The position numbers and the translations under genes are program-made. A stretch of 31,361 bases of DNA from a virus. The stretch is from the IMG/VR virus record IMGVR_UViG_3300045884_000047, positions 1-31,361 of that record, one strand, 5' to 3'. Position 1 is the stretch's first letter; each line of letters begins with the position of its first letter. The notes under the pieces are model-generated. The model had not been told where the DNA came from. It did no database searches and saw nothing but the letters and a program-made list of their open reading frames with translations. Positions 23,896 through 29,941 of this stretch are shown here, one piece after another.

Positions 23896-24204
23896 CTACT
23901 GCGGAAAGGACCTCGCCCGTCCCAGCGCCGTGCGGGTCAGGCCCAGGTCGCGGAGCGTCAGGCCAGCCAGCGTCAGCTGCCGTTCGAACCGCTCCGCGTC
24001 AAGGATCTCGATGGTCGGGAATTCGTGGCCGCAGTCACGGCACTGCCGCCGGCGCAGGTAGCCGTCCCCGAACGGGGCATAGGCCGAGCGAAAGACCGCG
24101 CTGCGGGTGCCGCCGCACCAGGGGCACGACGGTTTCGGCACCTCGCTGGCGCGTCGACGCGCGGGTCTATTTTCGTCTACTGTAGACGCCCGGCGAGCGG
24201 GCAT
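23896..24204 (-). CDS. NrdR-like zinc-ribbon protein
   Basis: 102 residues, ATG three bases after the previous stop. After a basic N-terminus there is CPWCGGTRSAVF (about residue 27), then YLRRRQCRDCGHEFPTIEIL. The pattern CxxC...RRRxCxxCxxxFpTxE is the zinc ribbon of the ribonucleotide-reductase repressor NrdR, but the ATP-cone that NrdR carries next is missing. The rest is a helical Leu/Arg tail (LTLAGLTLRDLGLTRTALG). It is likely a small DNA-binding regulator, perhaps of the packaging/late genes that follow; the regulatory target is inference. Confidence 0.75.
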   Translation of the reverse strand: MPARRASTVDENRPARRRASEVPKPSCPWCGGTRSAVFRSAYAPFGDGYLRRRQCRDCGHEFPTIEILDAERFERQLTLAGLTLRDLGLTRTALGRARSFPQ

Positions 24205-24206
24205 GT

Positions 24207-24341
24207 TTACCGGCTCTTCTTCGGCACGCCCGCCTTCCGCAGCGCGATCGCCACCGCCTGTTTGTGCGGCTTCCCGTGCGCGACCTCAGTGCGGATGTTC
24301 TGGCGAATCACTTTCTCCGAGCGGCCACTCTTCAACGGCAT
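24207..24341 (-). CDS. 44-residue conserved small phage protein (KPxKQAVAIAL motif)
   Basis: Not an obvious frame because it is short: MPLKSGRSEKVIRQNIRTEV followed by AHGKPHKQAVAIALRKAGVP and KKSR. The pattern KSG.S..vI..NI..e...GKP.KQAVAIAL..AG is one I recognise from many phages (a DUF6496-like family). It is a basic helical protein of unknown function. It overlaps the 3' end of the HTH gene by 56 bases in another frame and ends two bases before the NrdR-like gene. Confidence 0.8.
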   Translation of the reverse strand: MPLKSGRSEKVIRQNIRTEVAHGKPHKQAVAIALRKAGVPKKSR

Positions 24342-24801
24342 ACGCCCTCCGGTTCCTGCATTCCGCTTTCAGTTGCCTGAATTGCTCGCCCGAGACGCTC
24401 GCGTCGCCATATTTCGCCTGCAATGCGTTGGACAATCGCCGTCTGCGATCACGATCCACTTGGTACTGCACCGCGCCTGTCCTTAGACCCAAGGCCTTCG
24501 CAATCTGCCCAACGGACTGGCCATCCCTCCACGCCTCGATGATGGTCGACGCCAGTCGGCGGCCCTCTTCCTGCCTCGCCTGTAATGCCTTTGTTCGCTG
24601 GGTTGCCTCTTCGCGCCGGTCATGCAACGCGATGGCACATCCGCACGCCTTAATCACCGCTTCATAGAGAGCTGGCGGAATGTCCGCACGACGACGGTTA
24701 ACCAACGCCTGCAAGGCTGCCACCTCATCGAAACGTAGCCGCCGCACCACCACGGCGTAAGTGTCCGGTGTCGGGCGAACCACGCGCGGCCTGCGGGTCA
24801 T
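24286..24801 (-). CDS. Helix-turn-helix DNA-binding protein
   Basis: 171 residues, ATG start five bases after the previous gene's stop. The N-terminal half is basic and helical. At about 93-120 is a resolvase/sigma-type HTH (GQSVGQIAKALGLRTGAVQ, then YQVDRDRRRR). It is followed by a second charged helical segment. By eye the codon use is less GC-rich than its neighbours, which may mean recent acquisition. It may act as a transcriptional regulator or a terminase small subunit-like DNA binder. The latter is an alternative because TerS proteins also carry HTHs and the packaging genes follow. Confidence 0.72.
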   Translation of the reverse strand: MTRRPRVVRPTPDTYAVVVRRLRFDEVAALQALVNRRRADIPPALYEAVIKACGCAIALHDRREEATQRTKALQARQEEGRRLASTIIEAWRDGQSVGQIAKALGLRTGAVQYQVDRDRRRRLSNALQAKYGDASVSGEQFRQLKAECRNRRAYAVEEWPLGESDSPEHPH

Positions 24802-24805
24802 CGCA

Positions 24806-25084
24806 TCATTCCCCCGCCGCGCGTTGCTTCCAGTCGCGCGGCATCCAGTCGAGCCACGGGCGTTCCCGTGGCGGGGCGTCCGACGCCTCGTTGCCGCTCG
24901 TGTCCTCCGGCCGCGCGAGCTCGGCGGGTGGCTCGAGGCCCCAGCGCGTCGTTGCGCAGTCGAGACAGCGGATTGAGGCCGGCCGCGTCCCGATCTCGAG
25001 GTAGCGTTCCCCGATCGGAATCACCCGCGGCGGACTGCAGAACCCGCAGACGCGCGCGCGCGGCGCCGCCGTCTGCCACGTCAT
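24806..25084 (-). CDS. Small zinc-ribbon protein
   Basis: 92 residues, MTWQTAAPRARVCGFCSPPR. I chose the ATG at 25082-25084: GGGGGA lies about nine bases upstream, and its ATG overlaps the stop of the 27-residue membrane peptide as TGATG. Two cysteine pairs, CGFC and CLDC, 35 residues apart, make a zinc ribbon. The C-terminus (ERPWLDWMPRDWKQRAAGE) is Trp-rich. Function is unknown. Confidence 0.72.
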   Translation of the reverse strand: MTWQTAAPRARVCGFCSPPRVIPIGERYLEIGTRPASIRCLDCATTRWGLEPPAELARPEDTSGNEASDAPPRERPWLDWMPRDWKQRAAGE

Positions 25085-25167
25085 CACCGCCGGTCCCCCA
25101 GCCAGATCAACACCAGCGTCACGGTGACGGCGACAATCCACGCAGCGACTTCCGCCACCTGGCTCAC
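25084..25167 (-). CDS. 27-residue single-span membrane peptide
   Basis: GTG start, translating as MSQVAEVAAWIVAVTVTLVL then IWLGDRR. It is one hydrophobic helix (about residues 7-23) ending with charged GDRR. Its GTG overlaps the previous stop (GTGA) and its TGA overlaps the next ATG (TGATG), so it is coupled on both sides. That exact fit argues that it is translated. It may be a small inner-membrane peptide of lysis or host-takeover type; the role is unknown. Confidence 0.6.
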   Translation of the reverse strand: MSQVAEVAAWIVAVTVTLVLIWLGDRR

Positions 25168-25961
25168 CGCGTCCGCTTCCCTGGCGGGCGGTGCTTGCGC
25201 TCGAGCCGGTCGAGCCGCGCGTCGTAGTCGCGCAGCGTCGCCTCAGCGGCGGTGAGCCGCGCGACCGTGCTCACGGCATCGAAGATCGCGACCACATGCT
25301 CAGGCGCCTTCGAGAACGGGACCGACGTCGTGTAGGTAACGAAGTTGAAGTCGGGCGGCCCCTGCTGTTGGGTGAAGGCCGAGCCGTCCGGCGCCCACAG
25401 CGTGTCGACTTGCTCCGGACCTGGCGTCGGCGCCGTGCCGCCGTGCCCGGGGCAGATGTAAGGCCCATCGTCGCCGGCGTTCGCATGCTTGCCGAGGTTC
25501 CCCGGGCTGTTCGGCAGGCCGCCCCAGATGCGGCCTTCGTAGGCCGGCGTGATGGCGAGGCCGGTCTGCATGCCGTCCTCGTCCGGCCCCATGTTCGTGC
25601 GGACCTTGACGAGCAGCGACCCCTGATACGTGCCGGGTGGGGCGTCATCGGCCTTGCCGCCGATCTGGACCTGCGCCAGGTTCTCATGCACGTCCTCGCC
25701 GAGGCGCAGCGCGCAGCCCTGCACGACGCCGCCCATCTGCACGCCCTGCTGGTCGCGCGTGGCGAGCCGCAGCTGCGGCGGGTCGCCCTCCTGGCAGATG
25801 CTGACCTCGACGCCGTCGACGAAGAGCACGTCGCCCTTCGGCCCGCCGAGGCAGAGCGATCCAATGAACATGCCCTCCGCGTTGTAGAACCCGATCCGGT
25901 CGACGCGCTGCGCGCCAATCTCGAGCGAGCCGGTGGGTCTGATGTCGCAGGCCAAACTCAT
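25164..25961 (-). CDS. Beta-rich protein with C-terminal coiled coil, unknown
   Basis: 265 residues, MSLACDIRPTGSLEIGAQRV. I chose the ATG at 25959-25961: AGGA lies about five bases upstream and it overlaps the previous stop by ATGA. The first 150 residues alternate short strands with Gly turns (GFYNAEGMFIGSLCLGG, DGVEVSICQEGD, GTYQGSLLVKVRTNMGPDED). A Gly/Pro-rich part follows, with CPGHGGTAPTPGPEQVDTLW. The last 40 residues form a coiled coil (LTAAEATLRDYDARLDRLER) as in trimeric fibres. It looks like a virion appendage protein but is placed among small accessory genes. No family was recognised. Confidence 0.72.
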   Translation of the reverse strand: MSLACDIRPTGSLEIGAQRVDRIGFYNAEGMFIGSLCLGGPKGDVLFVDGVEVSICQEGDPPQLRLATRDQQGVQMGGVVQGCALRLGEDVHENLAQVQIGGKADDAPPGTYQGSLLVKVRTNMGPDEDGMQTGLAITPAYEGRIWGGLPNSPGNLGKHANAGDDGPYICPGHGGTAPTPGPEQVDTLWAPDGSAFTQQQGPPDFNFVTYTTSVPFSKAPEHVVAIFDAVSTVARLTAAEATLRDYDARLDRLERKHRPPGKRTR

Positions 25962-26212
25962 GGTTCCTCGCCATTTCTCGGCGGCGGGTCCGCCGGCACA
26001 AAGCCCACTTGCACGCTGACGTGGTCGACATACTGGTATGCCCACTCGCCGTCTGACGTTTCGAGCGCCAGGCCCGAATGGTCATCGAAGATCGTTTTCG
26101 TGAAGGCAGCGCGGAAGGCGGCGAGCTGCGCGGCGGCACTCGCCTCCGCGAGCGGCGTGCCGGGCACCGGCTCGACCTCGATGATGTCGGTGCGCGTGAT
26201 CGTGAGTGTCAT
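25958..26212 (-). CDS. Small hypothetical protein
   Basis: 84 residues, MTLTITRTDIIEVEPVPGTP. The ATG at 26210-26212 overlaps the previous stop (ATGA), preferred over a longer frame that overlaps the upstream gene. It has an Ala-rich helix (LAEASAAAQLAAFRAAF), then ALETSDGEWAYQYVDHVSVQ. It is acidic overall and coupled to the beta-rich gene that follows. Function is unknown. Confidence 0.68.
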   Translation of the reverse strand: MTLTITRTDIIEVEPVPGTPLAEASAAAQLAAFRAAFTKTIFDDHSGLALETSDGEWAYQYVDHVSVQVGFVPADPPPRNGEEP

Positions 26213-26451
26213 CCCCGTGCCCGCTTGCAGTCCGGACAGAGACAGATAAACCGCCGCTTGAACACCCGGTGCGGCACCAGCCAGCAGACCGGATGATGCG
26301 CGTTCGCGCGGGCCCGGTGCGCGGCGATGGTGTCCTTCGCGCGCGCCACGATCGCGCCGTGCCACTGCGCCCCGCACGCACAGAAGACGCTCACGGGCGG
26401 CGCCGTGCGCGCGGCGATCGACCCCGGCGTCGGCGCCAGATGGTCAGGCAT
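26209..26451 (-). CDS. Small Cys/His-rich (zinc-ribbon-like) protein
   Basis: 80 residues, MPDHLAPTPGSIAARTAPPV. It contains VFCACGAQWHGAIVARAKDT and, near the end, RRFICLCPDCKRARG. The two Cys pairs and central histidines (AHRARANAHHPVCWL) suggest metal binding. The ATG at 26449-26451 overlaps the previous gene by eight bases. The longer upstream frame is rejected because it would run antisense-like through two other credible genes. Function is unknown. Confidence 0.68.
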   Translation of the reverse strand: MPDHLAPTPGSIAARTAPPVSVFCACGAQWHGAIVARAKDTIAAHRARANAHHPVCWLVPHRVFKRRFICLCPDCKRARG

Positions 26452-26662
26452 CGAGAGTCGTCCTCTCGACCGTGCGCAGCCGGCCGTCCTCGCCCTGGCT
26501 GAGCGCGAAGCGCCCGCAGGCGCAGGCATCGCCCGGCGCGAAGAACGACGACCAGACATGGATCGTGCCCTCGCAGCGGGCGACGTCGACGTCGTCGACG
26601 ACCTCGATGGCCTCGAGCGCCTCCGCCAGGGAGCGAGAATCGTCCTCCGGGGCATCAGCCAT
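26444..26662 (-). CDS. Small acidic protein with a CACG motif
   Basis: 72 residues, MADAPEDDSRSLAEALEAIE. The N-terminal half is acidic and helical. The second half (CEGTIHVWSSFFAPGDACACG, cut here) has Cys residues that could bind a metal together. It overlaps both neighbours by eight bases. Function is unknown. Confidence 0.68.
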   Translation of the reverse strand: MADAPEDDSRSLAEALEAIEVVDDVDVARCEGTIHVWSSFFAPGDACACGRFALSQGEDGRLRTVERTTLDA

Positions 26663-26864
26663 GGTTCCCTCCCGTGATCGGCAGGATCGTCATCGCCCGC
26701 CAGGCCCGACGCCCATAGGTGCGACGCGCCCGATCCGCGCGCGCGTAGGACGCGAACACCGCCACCGCCGGCCAGCGAAAGCGCAGCAGGTCGGCGGCGG
26801 TCGCCCAGGTCCAGTCCACCAGCAGGAACCACTGCGGCGGCTTCAGCAGCACGAACCCCGTCAT
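26655..26864 (-). CDS. Small Trp-rich, partly hydrophobic protein
   Basis: 69 residues, MTGFVLLKPPQWFLLVDWTW, followed by AAVFASYARADRARR-like basic text. The first 40 residues are hydrophobic and Trp-rich and could lie in or on a membrane; the rest is basic. ATG overlaps the previous stop (ATGA). The motif GFVLLKPPQW resembles FGFVTLPQWW in a protein two genes upstream. Function is unknown. Confidence 0.65.
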   Translation of the reverse strand: MTGFVLLKPPQWFLLVDWTWATAADLLRFRWPAVAVFASYARADRARRTYGRRAWRAMTILPITGGNHG

Positions 26865-27109
26865 GCGCCTGGCTCCGCCGGCAGCGGACGCGGCTCATCG
26901 AGCCGCCGCGTGGCGTTCGCGTGCCAGTAACTGGGAAAGACCAGGACGGCGCAGAGGTCCCACACCAGGGTGAGCCGCTGGATCCGCGTCAGCGCCCCCC
27001 AGCCGGTCCAACTGATACGCAGGCGGACACGGCCATGCAGATCGATGCCGACGAAGGTGTCGTCCTCCCAGCAGCACTCAAGGAATTCGCCGGCCACCGC
27101 GATGATCAC
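26861..27109 (-). CDS. Small protein with a hydrophobic C-terminal half
   Basis: 82 residues from a GTG overlapping the previous stop (GTGA): MIIAVAGEFLECCWEDDTFV. It has GIDLHGRVRLRISWTGWGA, then LTLVWDLCAVLVFPSYWHAN, a possible membrane segment. It ends RRLDEPRPLPAEPGA. The much longer upstream frame is rejected because it would cover two other coupled genes. Function is unknown. Confidence 0.62.
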   Translation of the reverse strand: MIIAVAGEFLECCWEDDTFVGIDLHGRVRLRISWTGWGALTRIQRLTLVWDLCAVLVFPSYWHANATRRLDEPRPLPAEPGA

Positions 27110-27288
27110 GGGTGGTCGCCCCGCAGGCCGTCCTCGTAGAGCCGCTGAGCGCGCCACCGCGGGGACACGACCTGCGGCGTCGGCGGGCGGTGGCGCCACC
27201 AGCACCACCACTGCGGCAGCGTGACGAAGCCGAAGGTCAGGACCGGACGCACGCACGCGACTAGGACGGGATGCACGCTCGTCGTCAT
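27106..27288 (-). CDS. Small Trp-rich basic protein
   Basis: 60 residues, MTTSVHPVLVACVRPVLTFG then FVTLPQWWCWWRHRPPTPQV. The N-terminal 30 residues are hydrophobic, then basic and Pro-rich. Start and stop overlap both neighbours (ATGA and GTGA). It is one of three small hydrophobic or Trp-rich proteins in a row. Function is unknown. Confidence 0.62.
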   Translation of the reverse strand: MTTSVHPVLVACVRPVLTFGFVTLPQWWCWWRHRPPTPQVVSPRWRAQRLYEDGLRGDHP

Positions 27289-27461
27289 TCGATGGACTCC
27301 TTTCCTCGCGCAGGCTCGCGGAGGCGCAGGCGCAGGCGCCCCTCCTCGTCGTGCTCAAAGACGATCAGGCCGCGCGCCTCGAGCGCCTCGAGATCGGCGA
27401 GCCGCACCTCGACCGTCTTGGCTGGCTTCGCCGGGTTCACGGAAGCCCGCTTATGCGACAT
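27285..27461 (-). CDS. Small charged protein starting in stop/start element A
   Basis: 58 residues, MSHKRASVNPAKPAKTVEVR, then LADLEALEARGLIVFEHDEE and a basic end. The ATG at 27459-27461 lies within the repeated ATGTCGCATAAG box; GGGAAAAAG upstream may be its ribosome site. It is helical and charged. Its stop overlaps the next ATG (ATGA). Function is unknown. Confidence 0.7.
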   Translation of the reverse strand: MSHKRASVNPAKPAKTVEVRLADLEALEARGLIVFEHDEEGRLRLRLREPARGKESIE

Positions 27462-27510
27462 CGGCCTTTTTCCCAGCCTTTGCCGGCACCTTCGGATCCG
27501 GATCCGGATC
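27450..27510 (-). repeat. Stop/start element, copy A
   Basis: On the minus strand: GATC-CG-GATC-CG-GATC, then a GCTGGGAAAAA purine segment, then ATGTCGCATAAG. It encodes the end of the upstream protein (DPDPDP...ADVA, stop TAA) and the start of the next (MSHK). First GATC to ATG is 49 bases. Same layout as copies B, C and D. Confidence 0.85.
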
Positions 27511-27762
27511 GGGGCTTTCGCCCAGCACGTCAAACCGTTCGACGTAGAGCTGAGAGGTGCCGATGGTGGCGGTGCAGCGAAAGATCCACCCGTCCACAAA
27601 CTGACAGACCCAGCGCACCTGTTCGCCGCCGTCGTATTCGTATTGGTCAGCCGGGAGGTAGCCCTTCATGAGGGACTGCATCGCCGCTTCAACGGACTCA
27701 GCGACGACCTCCGGCGGGCCGTCGTCACCGTAGCAGCCACCAACGTAGACGTGGCGGATCAT
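27451..27762 (-). CDS. Small phage protein ending in a DPDPDP tail
   Basis: 103 residues, MIRHVYVGGCYGDDGPPEVV. ATG at 27760-27762 overlaps the previous stop (TGATG). The core (VAESVEAAMQSLMKGYLPAD, WVCQFVDGWIFRCTATIG, SQLYVERFDV) looks like a compact alpha/beta protein. The C-terminal tail from the repeated element reads ESPDPDPDPKVPAKAG then KKADVA. Function is unknown. Confidence 0.75.
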   Translation of the reverse strand: MIRHVYVGGCYGDDGPPEVVAESVEAAMQSLMKGYLPADQYEYDGGEQVRWVCQFVDGWIFRCTATIGTSQLYVERFDVLGESPDPDPDPKVPAKAGKKADVA

Positions 27763-27926
27763 CACTGCACTCCGTGCTGCTCGACCAGCTCGCGCCCGTC
27801 GGCGCTCTGATGCACCACCACGACCGCCGCGCCCGCCTCGCGAATCAGCCGGGGCTGGCACCAGCAGTCCCGCCGCGAGGCGTGTTCCCGCAGGTCGTTG
27901 ACCGGCACGACATGCACATCGCGCAT
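27762..27926 (-). CDS. 54-residue conserved phage protein
   Basis: MRDVHVVPVNDLREHASRRD followed by CWCQPRLIREAGAAVVVVHQ and SADGRELVEQHGVQ. I recognise the pattern HVVP.NDL.EH....CWC.P.......V.VH.s.DGRE from many phages and prophages. The function is unknown. ATG has AAAGGGGAAAAG upstream. Stop and next start overlap (TGATG). Confidence 0.82.
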   Translation of the reverse strand: MRDVHVVPVNDLREHASRRDCWCQPRLIREAGAAVVVVHQSADGRELVEQHGVQ

Positions 27927-27938
27927 CGCTTTTCCCCT

Positions 27939-28676
27939 TTACGCGAGGACCGCCACGTCCTGCGGCAGTTCCGTGCGGAGCCAATCGCCTACGCGCCCGA
28001 TCGCCGTGAGCCGCCAGGCGCCGCCGTCGGCTTCAAAGAGCCCCACCTCTGGCCCGCCGCCCGCCTTCCCGTCCTTGACTCGCAGGACGAACAGCGAGGC
28101 CGGTTGGAGAATGTCGCGGAAGGTCCGAAACGGGCACAGCGTGACCGGGTTGGGGACGGCAACGTCGGAGACGAGCACCACGCCGGCGCGCGCCTGCACG
28201 ACCTGCGTCCTCCCGTCATCGAGCGCGGTCTTCACCAGCTCGGACTTCACGTTGCTCAACAGCGCCAGGAGCCGCGGCCGGTCGTTGTCGTCCGCGAACC
28301 GAACCTGCAGGCCGATGAGGAAGTTTTCGAGCGACATGAAGGTCCCGAGAAAGCCCTCCGTCAGGTCGAGCGCCTTCGCCGTCAGGTAGACCTCACGGCT
28401 CCGCGTGCGCGCCGCCAGGGCGCCGCCGATCGTGACCTGCGTCGCACCCGCGACATGGACGATCAGCTCCGGCAGGGTGAGCCCGTCCCGGTTCGCCTTG
28501 AGGTAATCGCGCAGCGCCCCGAGCGTGGTCACGTCGAGCGGGCGCGGCGTCGGCCCCGGCTTCACCAGCGCCGCCGGGTCCTCAACGGTCCAATCATTCG
28601 GGCGAAGCAGGTAGCCAGCCAGTTCAATTGGTCTACGGACCTGTTCGACGATTTGTTCGATCGCTGCGCCGTCCAT
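27939..28676 (-). CDS. Conserved phage protein of unknown function (~245 residues)
   Basis: 245 residues from the ATG; a GTG one codon earlier is equally possible, and AGGTGG lies upstream. It reads LGALRDYLKANRDGLTLPEL, IVHVAGATQVTIGGALA, FMSLENFLIGLQVRFADDND and LLALLSNVKSELVKTALDDG, then QVVQARAGV. This order of motifs matches a protein family seen in many siphoviruses of Gram-positive hosts, next to a protein like the following gene's product. The family's biochemical role is not known to me. Coupled to the upstream gene by TGATG. Confidence 0.8.
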   Translation of the reverse strand: MDGAAIEQIVEQVRRPIELAGYLLRPNDWTVEDPAALVKPGPTPRPLDVTTLGALRDYLKANRDGLTLPELIVHVAGATQVTIGGALAARTRSREVYLTAKALDLTEGFLGTFMSLENFLIGLQVRFADDNDRPRLLALLSNVKSELVKTALDDGRTQVVQARAGVVLVSDVAVPNPVTLCPFRTFRDILQPASLFVLRVKDGKAGGGPEVGLFEADGGAWRLTAIGRVGDWLRTELPQDVAVLA

Positions 28677-29029
28677 CACTCATCCACCTTTCGCGGAAAT
28701 GCCGCCGTCGGCGTGGGATTGTCGAAGAGGGGCGTTTGCCGCGGGTCGCTCTCGACCGCGATCAATTTGCCCTGATGCTTCCCCATGAATAGTTGGGTCG
28801 AAACGGTCATGATGCCGGCGAGCTTCGAGCTGCATTTCAGTTCCACGTCCGCCACGTCCCTGGCGCGGTTCGGTTTGAAGCTCACGGTGAACGTGACGAT
28901 CCGCTTCGCCGCAGGATCCGTGTTGGGGTCCGCGATGTTCGCGAGAATGCGCGTCAGCTCCGCCGCGAACAGTTCGGAGAGGGCGCCGCCGCCGATCGTC
29001 TCGAGGGTCACACCGGGCATCTTCGTCAT
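28676..29029 (-). CDS. Conserved phage protein, partner of the 245-residue gene
   Basis: 117 residues, MTKMPGVTLETIGGGALSEL. It has FAAELTRILANIADPNTDPA, AKRIVTFTVSFKPNRARDVA, VELKCSSKLAGI. The IADPNTDP...KR...F.P pattern is common in phage genes that sit beside the 245-residue family. The two probably work together, but the function is unknown. ATG overlaps the previous stop (ATGA). Confidence 0.82.
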   Translation of the reverse strand: MTKMPGVTLETIGGGALSELFAAELTRILANIADPNTDPAAKRIVTFTVSFKPNRARDVADVELKCSSKLAGIMTVSTQLFMGKHQGKLIAVESDPRQTPLFDNPTPTAAFPRKVDE

Positions 29030-29226
29030 CGTCGCTTCTCCTGCCGCACTTGGCCCTTCTTCACGAAACAGCCATCCGTACCGTGCTTACAGTGCTCGAG
29101 CTTCACTTCCGCCATCGGTTCGCCGAGCAGGGAAATCATCTTGCCGGTGAACACGCCGGACTCTCCGAAGTGCGGATGCTCCTGATCGCACACGTAGACG
29201 CGACCGATGCGTTCAGCGTCCGTCAC
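29026..29226 (-). CDS. Small hypothetical protein with His/Cys pairs
   Basis: 66 residues from a GTG with GGGAGG nine to ten bases upstream: MTDAERIGRVYVCDQEHPHF. It continues GESGVFTGKMISLLGEPMAE, then KLEHCKHGTDGCFVKKGQV. The Cys and His residues could bind a metal. The start overlaps the upstream gene by 14 bases. Function is unknown. Confidence 0.7.
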   Translation of the reverse strand: MTDAERIGRVYVCDQEHPHFGESGVFTGKMISLLGEPMAEVKLEHCKHGTDGCFVKKGQVRQEKRR

Positions 29227-29443
29227 GGTTCGCTGCCTCCCGCATCAGCGCCAGCAACGCCTCCGCGAGCGAGATGTCGCCGAGCGCGTCGGCGATCGCC
29301 GTGACGAACGGGTCACCCGCCAGGCCGAGGCGCTGCGCCTCGCGGTAGACGTGGACCTGCGCGCGCTCACGCTGCTCGCGGGTGAACGTCACGAGCTCGG
29401 CGTGAGTGGTCGGCAGGTCACCAGAACCGGGGTTATATGACAT
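29213..29443 (-). CDS. Small helical protein starting in stop/start element B
   Basis: 76 residues, MSYNPGSGDLPTTHAELVTF. I chose the ATG at 29441-29443, the counterpart of the MSHK starts of the other elements; a GTG four codons earlier would add MKRP. It is helical (TREQRERAQVHVYREAQRLG, ALGDISLAEALLALMREAAN). Function is unknown. Confidence 0.7.
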   Translation of the reverse strand: MSYNPGSGDLPTTHAELVTFTREQRERAQVHVYREAQRLGLAGDPFVTAIADALGDISLAEALLALMREAANRDGR

Positions 29444-29491
29444 GGGCCGTTTCACTCGTCATTTCGCCGGTTTCAGATCCGGATCCGGATC
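29432..29491 (-). repeat. Stop/start element, copy B
   Basis: GATC-CG-GATC-CG-GATC followed 48 bases after the first GATC by ATGTCATATAAC. This copy is the most diverged in the start box, and the upstream gene stops earlier within it (DPDPDLKPAK, TGA). The purine segment is GACGAGTGAAAC. Confidence 0.8.
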
Positions 29492-29941
29492 CACCAAGAC
29501 TTGCCGCTTAAGTAGTTCGACGGTGTTCTGGAACGCCTGCTCCAGCACGCTGATGTCGAGCTTCAGCGGGTAAACGTGGCCGCTGCGCGCCATGCCGCTC
29601 ATCACGCAGTCCGCGATGTAGTCGAGCACGTCGATCAGGTTCACGCCCTCTGGAATGCCTTCCGAGTCGTTCAGATGGTGACGATTCAGCTTCTTGTGCC
29701 GGTCCCACCATTCATGCTGTTTGAAGCCGGTCACAAAGTCGGCGTGGAACCCGTCGATGTCGGTCAGTTTGTCGGTGTCGTGGGCAAGCATCGCCTCAGC
29801 GATCTTGCGACTGAAAAACTGGTGTGCTTCGCGCACGTCGGCTATGTGCTGCTTTGAGCTGGCGAGTAGCGTTTCTTTCGACACCTTCGTGAAGTCGCAG
29901 GTTCGCGTGTCGGCGGTCGGACTGGTACGAATGCGAATCAT
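29459..29941 (-). CDS. Conserved phage protein with HD / HH motifs
   Basis: 160 residues, MIRIRTSPTADTRTCDFTKV. ATG overlaps the previous stop (ATGA). The middle reads IAEAMLAHDTDKLTDIDGFH, then HEWWDRHKKLNRHHLNDSEG and VNLIDVLDYIADCVMSGMAR. HD.DK, HEWW and NRHHL are strongly conserved in a phage family I recognise (related to DUF5662-like proteins). Several His/Asp residues could hold a metal, so a hydrolase is possible but unproven. It ends with the repeat-encoded tail VDPDPDLKPAK. Confidence 0.8.
   Translation of the reverse strand: MIRIRTSPTADTRTCDFTKVSKETLLASSKQHIADVREAHQFFSRKIAEAMLAHDTDKLTDIDGFHADFVTGFKQHEWWDRHKKLNRHHLNDSEGIPEGVNLIDVLDYIADCVMSGMARSGHVYPLKLDISVLEQAFQNTVELLKRQVLVDPDPDLKPAK

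Noticed and set aside
24445-24459. Possible fifth element: 15 bases identical to part of copy D, with two GATCs at 6-bp pitch
   Set aside because: Only two GATCs, inside the HTH gene, with no purine segment or ATGTCGCATAA box at the right distance; taken as chance or codon similarity (VDRDR).
26209-26898. 229-codon minus-strand frame covering three small genes
   Set aside because: The upstream two thirds are Arg/Ser-rich shadow text overlapping two coupled genes; only the last 80 codons after an ATG look real.
26861-27358. 165-codon minus-strand frame
   Set aside because: The first half overlaps two coupled genes in another frame; the GTG with a GTGA overlap is the better start.
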